Shown: positions 43,429-52,662, counted from the stretch's first letter. The stretch is 64,000 nucleotides of DNA from Croceibacterium ferulae (GCF_003660445.1 NZ_QZVQ01000012.1:1-64000); one strand, 5' to 3'. Made by a program: numbers and translations. Notes: a model not told the origin generated them from the sequence alone.

Positions 43429-44364
43429 TCATTTTGCGATTGCTGAGACAGTTTCGTGACGGCGCGCTGATGAGCCCGAGCGGGCGTAGCGGAACACCAG
43501 CAGCATCATTGCCGCGCCAAGGACGAAATCCACAAAGGTGCTGTAGAACAGCCAGACATCCGTGCTGGCATAAACGGCGACCGCATAGTTCAGCCCGGCC
43601 ATGACCAGGCCGAGAAGGCCGAAGCCCAAGGCCAGCCGGCCCGGGTCGATATCAGTGTAGGGCAGGTAGCGGACCATACCCTTGCCCAGGCGATTGCCGC
43701 CCAGCAGCCCGTCGCCCAGGAACAGCACCGCGCTGATCACACCCAGGATGGTGGTGCGCATCTTCACGGCCATGTCATCCTGGAAGATCAGCGCCAGCGC
43801 AGCCGACAGCAGCAGCATGACGACGCCGAACATGGCCAGGCCACCCAGCAGGTCGACCTTCACGAAGCGCTGCACCACCACCAGCGCCAGCCCGATCACC
43901 GCGCCGGCGAGCGCCGCTGTCGTCAGATCGGTCAGCTTCGCGATGACATAGAACAGGATGCCCAGTGCCAGATCCACCAGCAGCGGCACCTTGTTGGCGT
44001 TGTAGCGGCTCATGTCGATATTGGGGTCGGACACCATCTTCTTGGCGCTTGCGGGATAGGCGATGCGCCGGCCGGGATGGCTCTCGTGCAGCAGCGTGCC
44101 GTCTTCCCGGACGGCAATGCCGACATTCACCCAGTTGATATATCCTGCTTCCACCTGCAGCAACGTGCCATCGGGCAGGGTGGCCGCCAGCTGGTGATTG
44201 CGCGTTGACTCCGCACCGGTGGCAGGCGTGCTGTCCCGCGCAACAACGGTGCCATCGACTGCCAGCTCGCTATGCATGCCGGCGAAATCGGCACGGACAA
44301 TCGCTTCGCATGGCAGGCCATGCGCAAGGAAAGGACGGCGGTACCGGGCAAGGGTCAGGTTCAT
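43429..44364 (-). CDS. IspZ/YciB-like membrane protein with an extra N-terminal domain
   Basis: A 311-residue protein. Residues about 125-300 form five to six membrane helices matching the septation protein A (IspZ/YciB) family: VDLALGILFYVIAKLTD, LTTAALAGAVIGLALVVVQ, TTILGVISAVLFLGDGLLGGN and the C-terminal helix ending MMLLVFRYARSG. The first ~110 residues are a soluble beta-rich domain (LQVEAGYINWVNVGIAVREDGTLLHESHPG) with Asp-Gly turns that I cannot assign and that is absent from standard YciB (about 180 residues). Its 3' end contains a Pho-box-like sequence serving the next gene. rlmN follows upstream on the same strand with a 25-base gap. Confidence 0.8.
   Translation of the reverse strand: MNLTLARYRRPFLAHGLPCEAIVRADFAGMHSELAVDGTVVARDSTPATGAESTRNHQLAATLPDGTLLQVEAGYINWVNVGIAVREDGTLLHESHPGRRIAYPASAKKMVSDPNIDMSRYNANKVPLLVDLALGILFYVIAKLTDLTTAALAGAVIGLALVVVQRFVKVDLLGGLAMFGVVMLLLSAALALIFQDDMAVKMRTTILGVISAVLFLGDGLLGGNRLGKGMVRYLPYTDIDPGRLALGFGLLGLVMAGLNYAVAVYASTDVWLFYSTFVDFVLGAAMMLLVFRYARSGSSARRHETVSAIAK
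43445..43462 (-). promoter_or_regulatory. Pho-box-like site in front of phoX
   Basis: On the minus strand CCGTCACGAAACTGTCTC aligns with two PhoB half-sites (CCGTCAC and CTGTCTC, five of seven matches each) with starts 11 bases apart. It lies about 70 bases before the phoX ATG and within the last codons of the IspZ-like gene. A weaker match than the one at 1275, but placed as expected for a PhoX gene. Confidence 0.45.
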
Positions 44365-44389
44365 CGGTCAGCCCCGCAAGAGCAATTGT

Positions 44390-45658
44390 TTACTGGTGGA
44401 CGAGTTGTTCCGCTGCGGCTGCCGCCGCGTCCCGATCCCGGTCGGCCCGGCTGCGCTTCTCCGCAGCGGTCTTCAGCTGGCCGCAGGCTGCATCGATATC
44501 GCGCCCCCGCGGCGTGCGCACCGGGGCGCTGATGCCCCCTTCGAACACAATGTCGGAAAAGCGGCGAATACGTTCCGGCGTGGAGCATTCGTAGCCGGAG
44601 CCTGGCCACGGATTGAACGGGATCAGATTGACCTTGGCCGGCAGGTCATACTTGCGCAGCAGGCGGACGAGTTCGTGCGCGTCTTCGTCGCTGTCGTTGC
44701 GATCCTTCAGCATGACATATTCGAAGGTGATGCGCCGGGCGTTGGAGGCGCCGGGGTAGGCGGCGCAGGCGGCCAGCAGATCCTCGATCCCGTATTTGCG
44801 GTTGAGCGGCACCAGCTCGTCACGCACTTCCTTGCGCACCCCGTGCAGCGAAACGGCAAGATTGACCCCGATTTCCTGTCCGCAGCGCTCCATCATCGGG
44901 ATCACGCCGCTGGTGGACAGGGTGATCCGGCGCTTGGACAGCGCCAGCCCGTCGCCATCCATCACCAGCTGCAATGCGTCCCGCACATGGTCGAAATTGT
45001 ACAACGGTTCGCCCATGCCCATCATCACGATGTTGGTCAGCAGGCGTCCGTCAGTGGTGTAGCCGCCTTCATCCTCCTCGCCATCCAGCCCCACCATCGT
45101 CCCGCGCGGCCATTCGCCGAGGCCGTCGCGGGCCAGCATGACCTGGCCCACGATCTCCCCCGGGGTCAGGTTGCGGACCAGCCGCATCGTGCCGGTGTGG
45201 CAGAACGAACAGTTCAGCGTGCAGCCGACCTGGCTGGACACGCACAATGTGCCGCGGTCGGCATCGGGAATGAACACCATCTCGAAATCGTGGCCGTCGG
45301 ACGTGCGCAGCAGCCATTTGCGCGTGCCGTCGGTCGAATGCTGCGCCTCGACCACTTCCGGCCGGCCGATCACGAAGCGTTCGGTCAGCCAAGGCCGCAT
45401 CGTCTTGGCGATGTCGGTCATCGCCTCGAACTCGGTCACGCCGCGATGATACAGCCAGTGGAACAGCTGGCGCGAGCGGAGCTTGGCCTGTTTGCGATCG
45501 AGCCCGGCCTGCTCCAGCAGCTCGGCAATGCGCGGGCGGGGCAGGCCGATCAGGTCGATACGGCCATCGCCACGGGGGGTGACTTCGCGCGCGACGGGCA
45601 CCGGATTGAGCGGACCGGGGATGGGCATGAGGGCAGTGTCTGGCATGATCGCCGACAT
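44390..45658 (-). CDS. rlmN: 23S rRNA (adenine2503-C2)-methyltransferase
   Basis: A 422-residue radical SAM enzyme that methylates C2 of A2503 in 23S rRNA and A37 in some tRNAs. The CxxxCxxC cluster ([12 protein letters not shown]) binds the 4Fe-4S cluster. [13 protein letters not shown] and [20 protein letters not shown] are conserved RlmN segments, and the C-terminal region before the Ala-rich tail carries the second catalytic Cys ([12 protein letters not shown]). The ATG at 45658 has GGA five bases upstream. The Asp/Arg/Ala-rich tail is longer than usual. Divergent from the outer-membrane barrel gene. Confidence 0.96.
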   Translation of the reverse strand: MSAIMPDTALMPIPGPLNPVPVAREVTPRGDGRIDLIGLPRPRIAELLEQAGLDRKQAKLRSRQLFHWLYHRGVTEFEAMTDIAKTMRPWLTERFVIGRPEVVEAQHSTDGTRKWLLRTSDGHDFEMVFIPDADRGTLCVSSQVGCTLNCSFCHTGTMRLVRNLTPGEIVGQVMLARDGLGEWPRGTMVGLDGEEDEGGYTTDGRLLTNIVMMGMGEPLYNFDHVRDALQLVMDGDGLALSKRRITLSTSGVIPMMERCGQEIGVNLAVSLHGVRKEVRDELVPLNRKYGIEDLLAACAAYPGASNARRITFEYVMLKDRNDSDEDAHELVRLLRKYDLPAKVNLIPFNPWPGSGYECSTPERIRRFSDIVFEGGISAPVRTPRGRDIDAACGQLKTAAEKRSRADRDRDAAAAAAEQLVHQ

Positions 45659-45886
45659 ATAGTCCACGCGGGCACGAAAGCCAATTTGCACCGGTTCCCG
45701 GACGAGCACGGCGCAACTCAACGGTTCGTCGCCCCACTGTTGCAGTTCATCGACAAAGATGTGGCAGATTTGTCACTCCCTTTTCGTTGTATTACGTTCA
45801 TGAAACTGACGGGTGTGTCCAACATTCAACGGGTCCGCAGGCTGGGAAAGATCGGCTGCGCGTTTGGACAAGTTGGAGTTACGATT

Positions 45887-46546
45887 ATGAATAAGGGTCT
45901 CGCACTTCTCGCCGCCGGTTCCGTGATCGCGTTCGCCGCGCCCGCAATGGCGCAGCAGAACCCGACCTTCACCGGTCCTCGCGTCGAGGCGCTGGTGGGC
46001 TACGATATCAACAAGCCCGGCAGCTCGCAGGACATCGACAACGCCGATGATCTGGACCAGTCGATGGAAGGCGCCAGCTACGGCGTCGGCGTCGGTTACG
46101 ATTTCGCTGCCGGCGGTGCGCTGCTCGGGATCGAGGGTGAGTACATGGGCTCCTCCGCGGAAACCGACTATGACACGGCCGCCGCCGAAACCTTCGGCGT
46201 CGGTGCGGTAGAAGCCGGCCGTGACCTGTATGTCGGCCTGCGCGCCGGCATCCTGGCAACCCCGCGGGCACTGCTCTACGTGAAGGGCGGCTACACCAAT
46301 GCCAGCTACAACGTGCTGACGCGCGCTGGCGGCGACACCACTGATACCGACATCAACCTTGATGGCTATCGCATCGGCGGCGGCGTGGAATATGCCCTGG
46401 ACACCAACCTGTTCCTGAAGGGCGAGTATCGCTACTCCAACTACGGCGATGGTGAAGTGCGCGGGCCGGACGGCATCCGCAGCGACCGTTTCGATATCGA
46501 CATGGATCGCCACCAGATCATGGCGGGCCTCGGCTACCGCTTCTGA
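45887..46546 (+). CDS. Small outer-membrane beta-barrel protein
   Basis: A 219-residue protein: signal peptide to about residue 23 (PAMAQQ), then an eight-stranded OmpA/Omp25-type barrel with alternating aromatic/hydrophobic strands (YGVGVGYDFAAGGALLGIEGEY, LYVGLRAGILATPRALLYVKGGY) and a terminal HQIMAGLGYRF with the C-terminal Phe recognised by the BAM complex. The ATG at 45887 has GGAG eight bases upstream. Monocistronic, with a long 5' region and a strong terminator, consistent with high expression. Structural role or small porin. Confidence 0.88.
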   Translation: MNKGLALLAAGSVIAFAAPAMAQQNPTFTGPRVEALVGYDINKPGSSQDIDNADDLDQSMEGASYGVGVGYDFAAGGALLGIEGEYMGSSAETDYDTAAAETFGVGAVEAGRDLYVGLRAGILATPRALLYVKGGYTNASYNVLTRAGGDTTDTDINLDGYRIGGGVEYALDTNLFLKGEYRYSNYGDGEVRGPDGIRSDRFDIDMDRHQIMAGLGYRF

Positions 46547-46580
46547 TCGGCTGAGCCATCTGGCCGCAACGGCCTTGCAG

Positions 46581-46620
46581 CGGGCGCGGGGGGCAACCTC
46601 CGCGCCCGTTTGCGTTTGCT
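46581..46620 (+). terminator. Rho-independent terminator of the barrel gene
   Basis: CGGGCGCGG (46581-46589) and CCGCGCCCG (46600-46608) form a 9-bp perfect stem with a 10-base loop, followed by TTTGCGTTTGCTT. Placed 35 bases after the barrel gene stop. Confidence 0.8.
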
Positions 46621-46671
46621 TAAGCGCCAGGATCGTACAGGTACGTCGTTCGTGACAGGGGATTGCCGACA

Positions 46672-47433
46672 ATGGGATGTGAAGGCTGTAAGGACTGGGC
46701 TGCGTTCGGCGTCGCGATACGCGCAGCATTCCAGCCCATCGTCGATCTGGAGAGCGGAGATGTGTTCGCCTACGAGGCGCTGGTTCGCGGGCCTGACGGG
46801 CAGGGCGCTGGCTGGGTGCTGGACCAGGTGGACGATGCCAACCGCTACACCTTCGACCAGGCCTGCCGGGTGGTCGCAATCAGGGATGCGGTCGCCGCCG
46901 GCCTGCTGGAAACCGAAGCCATGCTGTCGATCAACTTCCTGCCGAATGCCGTCTACTCACCGCAGGCCTGCATCCGGCTGACACTCGCCACCGCGCGAGA
47001 GCAGAACCTGCCGACAAGCCGGCTTATGTTCGAGTTCACGGAAGGCGAGCGGCTGGACGCGGCGCATGTACGCAACATCGTCGAAAGCTACCGTTCCTAT
47101 GGCTTCATCACAGCGATTGACGATTTCGGTGCCGGCCATGCCGGGCTGGGCCTGCTGGCGGATATTCAGACCGACTTCCTGAAGCTGGACATGGCGCTGG
47201 TTCGCGGCGTTGAAAGCAGTCAGCCACGCCGGTTGATCGTCGCCGCCATGGTGCGGCTGGCACGGGCGATGAACATCCGCGTGATCGCCGAAGGGATCGA
47301 GAGCGTCGCCGAACTTGAGGAGCTGCGCCGGTTGGGTGTTCGCTACGTTCAGGGCTATCTCCTGGGCCGGCCGGCGCTGGGTGCGTTGCCAGTACCGGAC
47401 CCTGACCTGCTGCAGCGATCCCACGCCGCCTGA
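46672..47433 (+). CDS. Stand-alone EAL-domain cyclic-di-GMP phosphodiesterase
   Basis: A 253-residue cytoplasmic protein consisting only of an EAL domain. The catalytic set looks complete: YEALVRG, the Asn in SINFLP, EFTEGER, AIDDFGAGHAGL, TDFLKLDM, VIAEGIE and the C-terminal VQGYLLGRPA. It would hydrolyse c-di-GMP and favour motility over biofilm. The ATG at 46672 follows AGGGGA; a TTG three codons earlier is in frame. No GGDEF or sensor domain is attached, so control must come from expression or partners. Confidence 0.92.
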   Translation: MGCEGCKDWAAFGVAIRAAFQPIVDLESGDVFAYEALVRGPDGQGAGWVLDQVDDANRYTFDQACRVVAIRDAVAAGLLETEAMLSINFLPNAVYSPQACIRLTLATAREQNLPTSRLMFEFTEGERLDAAHVRNIVESYRSYGFITAIDDFGAGHAGLGLLADIQTDFLKLDMALVRGVESSQPRRLIVAAMVRLARAMNIRVIAEGIESVAELEELRRLGVRYVQGYLLGRPALGALPVPDPDLLQRSHAA

Positions 47434-47486
47434 GCGATCTGGCGGGCCATGTTGCATTGCGGCATGCAGACCCTCATCTTGGCCCC

Positions 47487-48644
47487 ATGATGCATGGCTC
47501 CTTGCAGCAACGCCCCGATGTCCTCGTCCTGCAGGGCGGCGGCGCGCTTGGTGCCTATCAGGCCGGCGTTTACGAGGCGCTGCACAAGACGGGGTTCGAG
47601 CCGGACTGGATTGCCGGCATCTCGATCGGCGCGATTAATGCCGCGATCATAGCGGGCAACCCGCCAGAACGGCGAATGGAACGGCTGCGGCAGTTCTGGG
47701 ATCTGGTTTCTTCCGAATGGCGGGCCGAACCGCTGGTGCCGGACGGCCCCATGCGTCAATGGTTCAACGAGTGGGCCGCCGCCGGCATCATGACAGGCGG
47801 CGTGCCGGGCTTCTTCCGGCCGCGACTGCCGGGCGAATGGCTGCTGCCCGAAGGCATGCAGCCTCTGGGCGTGTATGACACCAGTCCGCTGCGCGACACG
47901 TTGCTGCAGCTGATCGACTTCGACCGGCTGAATGATGGCGCCATGCGCTTCAGCGTGGGGGCGGTGAACGTCCGGACCGGCAATTTCAGCTATTTCGACA
48001 ATCGCGAACGGCAGATCGGTCCGGAACATGTGATGGCCAGCGGCGCACTGCCGCCCGGCTTTCCGCCGGTGATGATCGATGGGGAGGCCTGGTGGGATGG
48101 CGGGCTGGTGTCCAACACGCCGCTGCAGCACGTGCTGGATACCTCCGCGCAGGCGGACCTGACAGTGTTTCAGGTGGACCTGTTCCACGCACTGGGCGAC
48201 CTGCCGACAAATCTCTCGGAAGTGCTGCAGCGGGACAAGGACATCCGTTACAGCAGCCGCACCCGCATGAACACCGACCTGCAGCAACAGCTGGAGGAAC
48301 TGCGCCTCGCGGCCGCCCGGCTGCTGGCCAAGCTGCCGCCGGAGCTGCGCGACGATGCCGATGCGCAGACGCTTTCCGCCTTGCCGCGGCCGGGCGCGGT
48401 TTGCGTGATGCATCTGATCAATCGCCGCGAACAGTTCGAAACGCAGAGCAAGGACTACGAGTTCAGTCGCGCGACGGTGAACGGCCATTGGGCGTCAGGC
48501 GTGACGGACGCCGTGGAATCGCTTGCCCATCCGTTGTGGCAGGAACGCGACCAGTATCAGCGCGGCATCGTGACCTTCGACCTGACCCATCCCGCCGGTC
48601 CGCAGGTGCGTTGCGGCACGGAGGCGCTGCTTACGCGTAGCTGA
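47487..48644 (+). CDS. Patatin-like phospholipase
   Basis: A 385-residue patatin-fold acyl hydrolase. It has the oxyanion loop QGGGALGAYQAG, the nucleophile elbow GISIGAIN with catalytic Ser, and DGGLVSN with the catalytic Asp. A C-terminal ~120-residue helical extension with RRLIN-like segments (HLINRREQFETQSKDYEFSR) matches the DUF3734-type tail of this subfamily, associated with phospholipid or PHB-related lipid turnover. Two tandem ATGs (47487, 47490). The stop overlaps the convergent greB stop by 14 bases. Confidence 0.9.
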   Translation: MMHGSLQQRPDVLVLQGGGALGAYQAGVYEALHKTGFEPDWIAGISIGAINAAIIAGNPPERRMERLRQFWDLVSSEWRAEPLVPDGPMRQWFNEWAAAGIMTGGVPGFFRPRLPGEWLLPEGMQPLGVYDTSPLRDTLLQLIDFDRLNDGAMRFSVGAVNVRTGNFSYFDNRERQIGPEHVMASGALPPGFPPVMIDGEAWWDGGLVSNTPLQHVLDTSAQADLTVFQVDLFHALGDLPTNLSEVLQRDKDIRYSSRTRMNTDLQQQLEELRLAAARLLAKLPPELRDDADAQTLSALPRPGAVCVMHLINRREQFETQSKDYEFSRATVNGHWASGVTDAVESLAHPLWQERDQYQRGIVTFDLTHPAGPQVRCGTEALLTRS

Positions 48645-49110
48645 TCGCCACCACTTCCCACTCCTTTTCTCCCGCCGGCAGGCGCACGGTGCGAAGATCG
48701 CCCACGCCAGCCCCGCGCAGCGCGCGGGCGATCGGCGCGCTCCAGCCAATGCGGTCGGCGGAGGCATCCTGCTCGTCATCCCCCACCAGCGTCAGCGTGC
48801 GGTGATTGTCATCCTCGTCCGCGATGGTGATGGTTGCACCGAAGAAGGCACGGTTGCGATCGGGTGTGGCCGCCGGGTCGATCACGCGCGCGGCCTTCAT
48901 CCGCCGCGCAAGATGCGCCAGTTCGCGATCGATCTCCCGCATCCGCTTGCGCCCATAGAGGTAGTCGCCATTCTCCGACCGGTCGCCATTGCCGGCGGCC
49001 CAGCTGACAATGGCGACGATCTCCGGCCGCTCGGTCCCCAGAAGGTGGTCGTAGCGGGCCTTCAGCGCGCTCAACCCCGCCGGGGTGATGGGATTGCCTG
49101 GCTGCTTCAT
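48631..49110 (-). CDS. greB: Transcription elongation factor GreB-type
   Basis: A 159-residue GreA/GreB protein that rescues backtracked RNA polymerase. An N-terminal coiled coil (PITPAGLSALKARYDHLLGTERPEIVAIVSWAAGNGDRSEN...) has the acidic tip GDRSENGDY, and the C-terminal FKBP-like domain includes GATITIADEDD, RIGWSAPIARALRGAGVGD and the final strand EWEVVAISY. The YGRKRMREIDRELAHL spacing fits GreB more than GreA. Start at 49110, with no strong ribosome site; the transglycosylase gene lies directly upstream on the same strand. Confidence 0.93.
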   Translation of the reverse strand: MKQPGNPITPAGLSALKARYDHLLGTERPEIVAIVSWAAGNGDRSENGDYLYGRKRMREIDRELAHLARRMKAARVIDPAATPDRNRAFFGATITIADEDDNHRTLTLVGDDEQDASADRIGWSAPIARALRGAGVGDLRTVRLPAGEKEWEVVAISYA

Positions 49111-49126
49111 CGGCTCGGCCGTAGCC

Positions 49127-51082
49127 TCAGCGCAGGAAATCCTCCACCCCGCGCGCGCGGCCGAACGGCGCCTTCTCGGGATAGAGCTGTTCGTAAACCA
49201 CGGCATTCTCGATCACGCGGGTGACATAGTTCTTGGTCTCGAAGAACGGGATCCGCTCGATCCAGTCGATCCACGAGACGGAACCGGTGCGCGGATCGCC
49301 ATTGGCGGAAAGCCACTTGTTCACATTGCCGGGACCGGCATTGTAGGCCGCGATCGCCAGCGGCCAGCTGCCATAGCGGGCATAAAGCCGCTGGATGTGA
49401 TTGCCTCCCAGCGTCATGTTGTACCCGGCATCCTCGATGAGGCTGGACTGCTGATACGCGATACCGGCCTTGTTCGCCTCTTCCTGAGCGGTGCCGGGCA
49501 TCAGCTGCATCAGCCCCCGCGCGCCTGCATGGCTGATCGCGTTCTGAGCAAACTGGCTTTCCTGGCGGGCGATGGCGTGAACCATGGTCCAGTCCGTGCC
49601 CGCCGGCGGGATCACCGTAGGAAAGCCGATGCGGGTGAACCCGGTGTGCCCGTCGGCCACCGCCGAATCCAGCAGGTTCACCGCCAGATCCCGCCGGCCG
49701 ATCTCCCGCGCCAGCTCCGCGACCAGCAGGTTCTCGCCCACGGTGGTCGCCTGATCGGCCAGCTCGCGGTAGAAGCGGATGCCGGTGCGCCAGGGCGCAT
49801 CGCGCGCCACTTCCATCACGGCCGCGGTGATCGGCTTCTGGCGGAACAGTTCGCGCTCCTGCGCCGTCGGTTCGCCCACCGGCCCGGCGGGGAAGGGCGG
49901 CACCGGCCGGCCCAACGCCGTCAGTGCCAGCAGGCCGTAGAAGCGGTCCGGATAGGCGGCCGCCATTTCGTAGTATCGTTGCGCGCCCGCTGCATCGCCG
50001 GCCCGGGCTGCGGCAAAGCCTGCCCAGTAGAACCCCTTGGACCGGGTCGGACCGGTCCGCGCCGCGTTGCCATAGCGGTAGAATAGCGGCGCGGCGCTGG
50101 CCGCGTCACCCAGCTGCCACAGCGCCTGCGTGCCGCCCAGCCACACCAGGGAGGTATAATCGTCGCGCAGCTTGTAGGGCTTCGCGCTGATGTCGGCCCC
50201 GGCCTCGAACGCCTCGTCGATACGCGCGGCGATCGCCACGGCGGAGCGAGCGTCGGCAGCCCGCGCCACGGCCAGCTGCTCCTCCACCCAGCGGGTCTGG
50301 TCGAAGGGCAGGCGCGACAGTTGCGGATGCTGGGCGGCCAGCATCACTGCCTCTCCGCTCCGGTTCTCCTGCCGCAATTCGCGGCTGCGATTGTACAGCC
50401 AGCCCGGATCGGCCCTGGCGCCGGGATCGGCGATCGCGCCATCGCCGCCCTGCAGGATGGCAAGCCGGGCCGAGAACACCGGCTGCGCCGCCGGCGAGGT
50501 CCAGACCAGCTGCCGCTGGGCTGCCAGCGCATCCCGCTGCCACAGCAGCGCATCCATCCGGGCATCGTGATCGGCTTGCGTCAGCTGCGCGCCATAGCTG
50601 CCCTGGATCGTGGCGGCGGCCGTCTCGGCCATCTCGCCGCCGCGCCAGGCCTGCACGGCGACATCCGCCGCGGCACCCGGCCGCACTGCCATCAGCGCCA
50701 GCGCATATTGCGCGCGTGCCGCATTGCCGAGCGGCGGGTAGCGATCGAAGAACGCGACCACCTGACCCGGATCGGCATATTCCTGGCTCAACCGCCCTTC
50801 GGCAAAGCCGCGCATGCGCGTTTCGTCCGGCATGCCGGGATATTGCATCAGGAAGCCGGCATAATCGTTGAAGGAGAACGATCCGACCGCACTCAACGCC
50901 TGCCAGCGCGCGATTGCGTTGGCCATCGGGCCGGGCTGCATGGCGGCCAGTTGCGCGCGATTGCGGTCATATTCGGCGGCGACCGCGGCCGGGTCGCTCA
51001 CTTGTGCGGTTGCGGGGAGAGGGAAAGCAAGCGCGCTGGCCAGCAGCAGCGCGGCAAATCGGGTGTGAAGCATGCTGGACAT
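49127..51082 (-). CDS. Soluble lytic transglycosylase (Slt70-like)
   Basis: A 651-residue periplasmic murein transglycosylase. A signal peptide (to about residue 27, PATAQ) is followed by a long helical superhelix (U domain, about residues 30-450) and the catalytic SLT domain: IARQESQFAQNAISHAGARGLMQLMPGTAQ with the catalytic Glu, GGNHIQRLYARYGSWPLAIAAYNAGPGNVNKWL. Normal Slt70-type length and layout. AAGGAG lies 12 bases before the ATG. It is divergent from dapA across 99 bases that hold a CtrA-like site. Confidence 0.94.
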   Translation of the reverse strand: MSSMLHTRFAALLLASALAFPLPATAQVSDPAAVAAEYDRNRAQLAAMQPGPMANAIARWQALSAVGSFSFNDYAGFLMQYPGMPDETRMRGFAEGRLSQEYADPGQVVAFFDRYPPLGNAARAQYALALMAVRPGAAADVAVQAWRGGEMAETAAATIQGSYGAQLTQADHDARMDALLWQRDALAAQRQLVWTSPAAQPVFSARLAILQGGDGAIADPGARADPGWLYNRSRELRQENRSGEAVMLAAQHPQLSRLPFDQTRWVEEQLAVARAADARSAVAIAARIDEAFEAGADISAKPYKLRDDYTSLVWLGGTQALWQLGDAASAAPLFYRYGNAARTGPTRSKGFYWAGFAAARAGDAAGAQRYYEMAAAYPDRFYGLLALTALGRPVPPFPAGPVGEPTAQERELFRQKPITAAVMEVARDAPWRTGIRFYRELADQATTVGENLLVAELAREIGRRDLAVNLLDSAVADGHTGFTRIGFPTVIPPAGTDWTMVHAIARQESQFAQNAISHAGARGLMQLMPGTAQEEANKAGIAYQQSSLIEDAGYNMTLGGNHIQRLYARYGSWPLAIAAYNAGPGNVNKWLSANGDPRTGSVSWIDWIERIPFFETKNYVTRVIENAVVYEQLYPEKAPFGRARGVEDFLR

Positions 51083-51098
51083 CGTGCCGGGCGGCTCC

Positions 51099-51113
51099 TT
51101 ATCAGGCGCTTAA
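51099..51113. promoter_or_regulatory. CtrA-like site between the transglycosylase and dapA genes
   Basis: TTAT-CAGGCGC-TTAA matches the CtrA consensus TTAA-N7-TTAA with one mismatch and exact seven-base spacing, 17 bases upstream of the transglycosylase ATG. CtrA-controlled murein enzymes are known in alphaproteobacteria, but a single imperfect site is weak evidence. Confidence 0.3.
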
Positions 51114-51181
51114 CGAAAAGGGGTGGGCGGCCGAATGGCCGTGCTGCAGCCTTGGTTACCGGACAAGATGAAAGCGGCGCA

Positions 51182-52066
51182 ATGTTTTCTGGCTCAATTC
51201 CTGCACTCATCACTCCGTTTCGCGCTGGGGCCGTGGATGAAAACGCCCTTCGGCGGTTGGTGGACTGGCAGATCGACAGCGGTTCCGCCGCGCTGGTCGC
51301 CTGTGGCACGACGGGCGAGGCATCCACTCTCGACAATGAGGAGCATCACCGCGTCATCGGGCTGGTGGTGGAGTTCGCCGCCGGGCGGGTGCCGGTAATT
51401 GCCGGCTGCGGCAGCAACGATACGCGCACCGCCCTGTGGCACCTGGAGGAGGCGCAGAAGCTGGGTGCCGATGCCGCGCTGTGTGTCGCGCCATACTACA
51501 ACCGGCCGAGCCAGGCCGGGCTGCTGGCGCATTTCTCCGCTCTGGCGGAGGCGTGCGATCTGCCGATCATGCTGTACAACGTGCCCGGCCGTACCGTCAC
51601 CGACCTGCTGCCGGACACCGTGGCGGAGCTGCACCGGCGGCACCCGCAGCGGATCGTCGCGTTGAAGGACGCCAGCGGTGACGTGACCCGGATCGTCACG
51701 CATCGGCTGGGCGCGGGCGAGGGACTGTGCCAGTTGTCAGGCGACGACCCGCTGGCACTGGCGGGCCGCGTGCTGGGCCAGACCGGGTGCGTGTCGGTAA
51801 CCGCCAATGTCGCGCCGGCCCTGTGCGCCCAGTTCCACGCAGCGTGCGACGCCGGCGACTGGCTGCGCGCGCGGACATTGAACGACCAGCTGTTCCCGCT
51901 GCATCGCGCCCTGTTCGCGGATGCCAGTCCCGCGCCCACGAAGTACGCGCTCGCGAGGCTGCACGACTGGCTGACTGACGAGGTGCGGCTGCCGATCGTG
52001 CCGTGCGGAGAGACCGCACGGGCGGCGGTTGATGCCGCCCTGGCTGCACTGGGCCAGCCCGGCTAG
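51182..52066 (+). CDS. dapA: 4-hydroxy-tetrahydrodipicolinate synthase
   Basis: A 294-residue TIM-barrel aldolase condensing pyruvate with aspartate semialdehyde in lysine and diaminopimelate synthesis. Schiff-base Lys162 (IVALKDASGD), Tyr132 (MLYNVPGRT) and the CGTTGEA triad region are in place. The frame is open far upstream, but the recognisable protein begins at the ATG at 51182 (FSGSIPALITPF). Followed on the same strand by smpB. Confidence 0.96.
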   Translation: MFSGSIPALITPFRAGAVDENALRRLVDWQIDSGSAALVACGTTGEASTLDNEEHHRVIGLVVEFAAGRVPVIAGCGSNDTRTALWHLEEAQKLGADAALCVAPYYNRPSQAGLLAHFSALAEACDLPIMLYNVPGRTVTDLLPDTVAELHRRHPQRIVALKDASGDVTRIVTHRLGAGEGLCQLSGDDPLALAGRVLGQTGCVSVTANVAPALCAQFHAACDAGDWLRARTLNDQLFPLHRALFADASPAPTKYALARLHDWLTDEVRLPIVPCGETARAAVDAALAALGQPG

Positions 52067-52129
52067 CACCAACATCTCGCATGGCGGGGCTTCCCGCCGG
52101 TTGCTTTGCGTCCTACATGCGCGGCTCCC

Positions 52130-52612
52130 ATGGCCAGACCCAAACCCGCCACTTTCGACAAGCAGAAGACCGTCGCCGAAAACCGGCGCGCGAGATTCGA
52201 CTATTTCATCGAGGAAACCTTCGAGGCCGGCATTGCGCTCAGCGGCACGGAGGTGAAGTCGCTGCGGGGTGGCGAGGGGTCGATCGCCGAAAGCTATGCC
52301 CAGGTGAATGATGGGCAGGCGTGGCTGATCAATGCCAATGTGCCGGAATTCAGCCACGGCAACCGCTACAATCACGAGCCCAAGCGGCCACGCAAGCTGC
52401 TGCTGCACAATCGCGAGATCGAGAAGATGATCGGCGCGGTGGAGCGCAAGGGCATGACGCTGATCCCCCTTTCCGTCTATTTCAACAGCCGCGGGAGGGC
52501 CAAGGTGGAACTGGCGCTGGCCAAGGGCAAGCAGGTGCATGACAAGCGCCAGACGATCAAGGATCGGGACTGGAAGCGGGACAAGGCGCGCCTGATGCGG
52601 GATCGCGGCTGA
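52130..52612 (+). CDS. smpB: SsrA-binding protein SmpB
   Basis: A 160-residue basic protein that brings tmRNA to stalled ribosomes. Family signatures: [46 protein letters not shown], the [31 protein letters not shown] segment and the basic tail [19 protein letters not shown]. The ATG at 52130 gives the normal length. dapA precedes and the DUF2062 gene follows on the same strand. The tmRNA gene itself was not seen in the window. Confidence 0.97.
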   Translation: MARPKPATFDKQKTVAENRRARFDYFIEETFEAGIALSGTEVKSLRGGEGSIAESYAQVNDGQAWLINANVPEFSHGNRYNHEPKRPRKLLLHNREIEKMIGAVERKGMTLIPLSVYFNSRGRAKVELALAKGKQVHDKRQTIKDRDWKRDKARLMRDRG

Positions 52613-52662
52613 TCCGCTGATGTTTGCGCTTCCGCCCGCTTCCGCTCCCCTGCCGAAAGTGT

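Noticed and set aside
44198-45886. Upstream extension of the barrel gene frame by 563 codons
   Set aside because: The frame is merely open through antisense rlmN; the signal peptide and GGAG site place the start at 45887.
45722-45886. TTGTCA / TATTAC as a promoter for the barrel gene
   Set aside because: The two elements are only 14 bases apart, too close for a standard promoter; I see no better pair and left it out.
50321-51181. Upstream extension of the dapA frame
   Set aside because: Overlaps the transglycosylase gene antisense; DapA homology begins at 51182.
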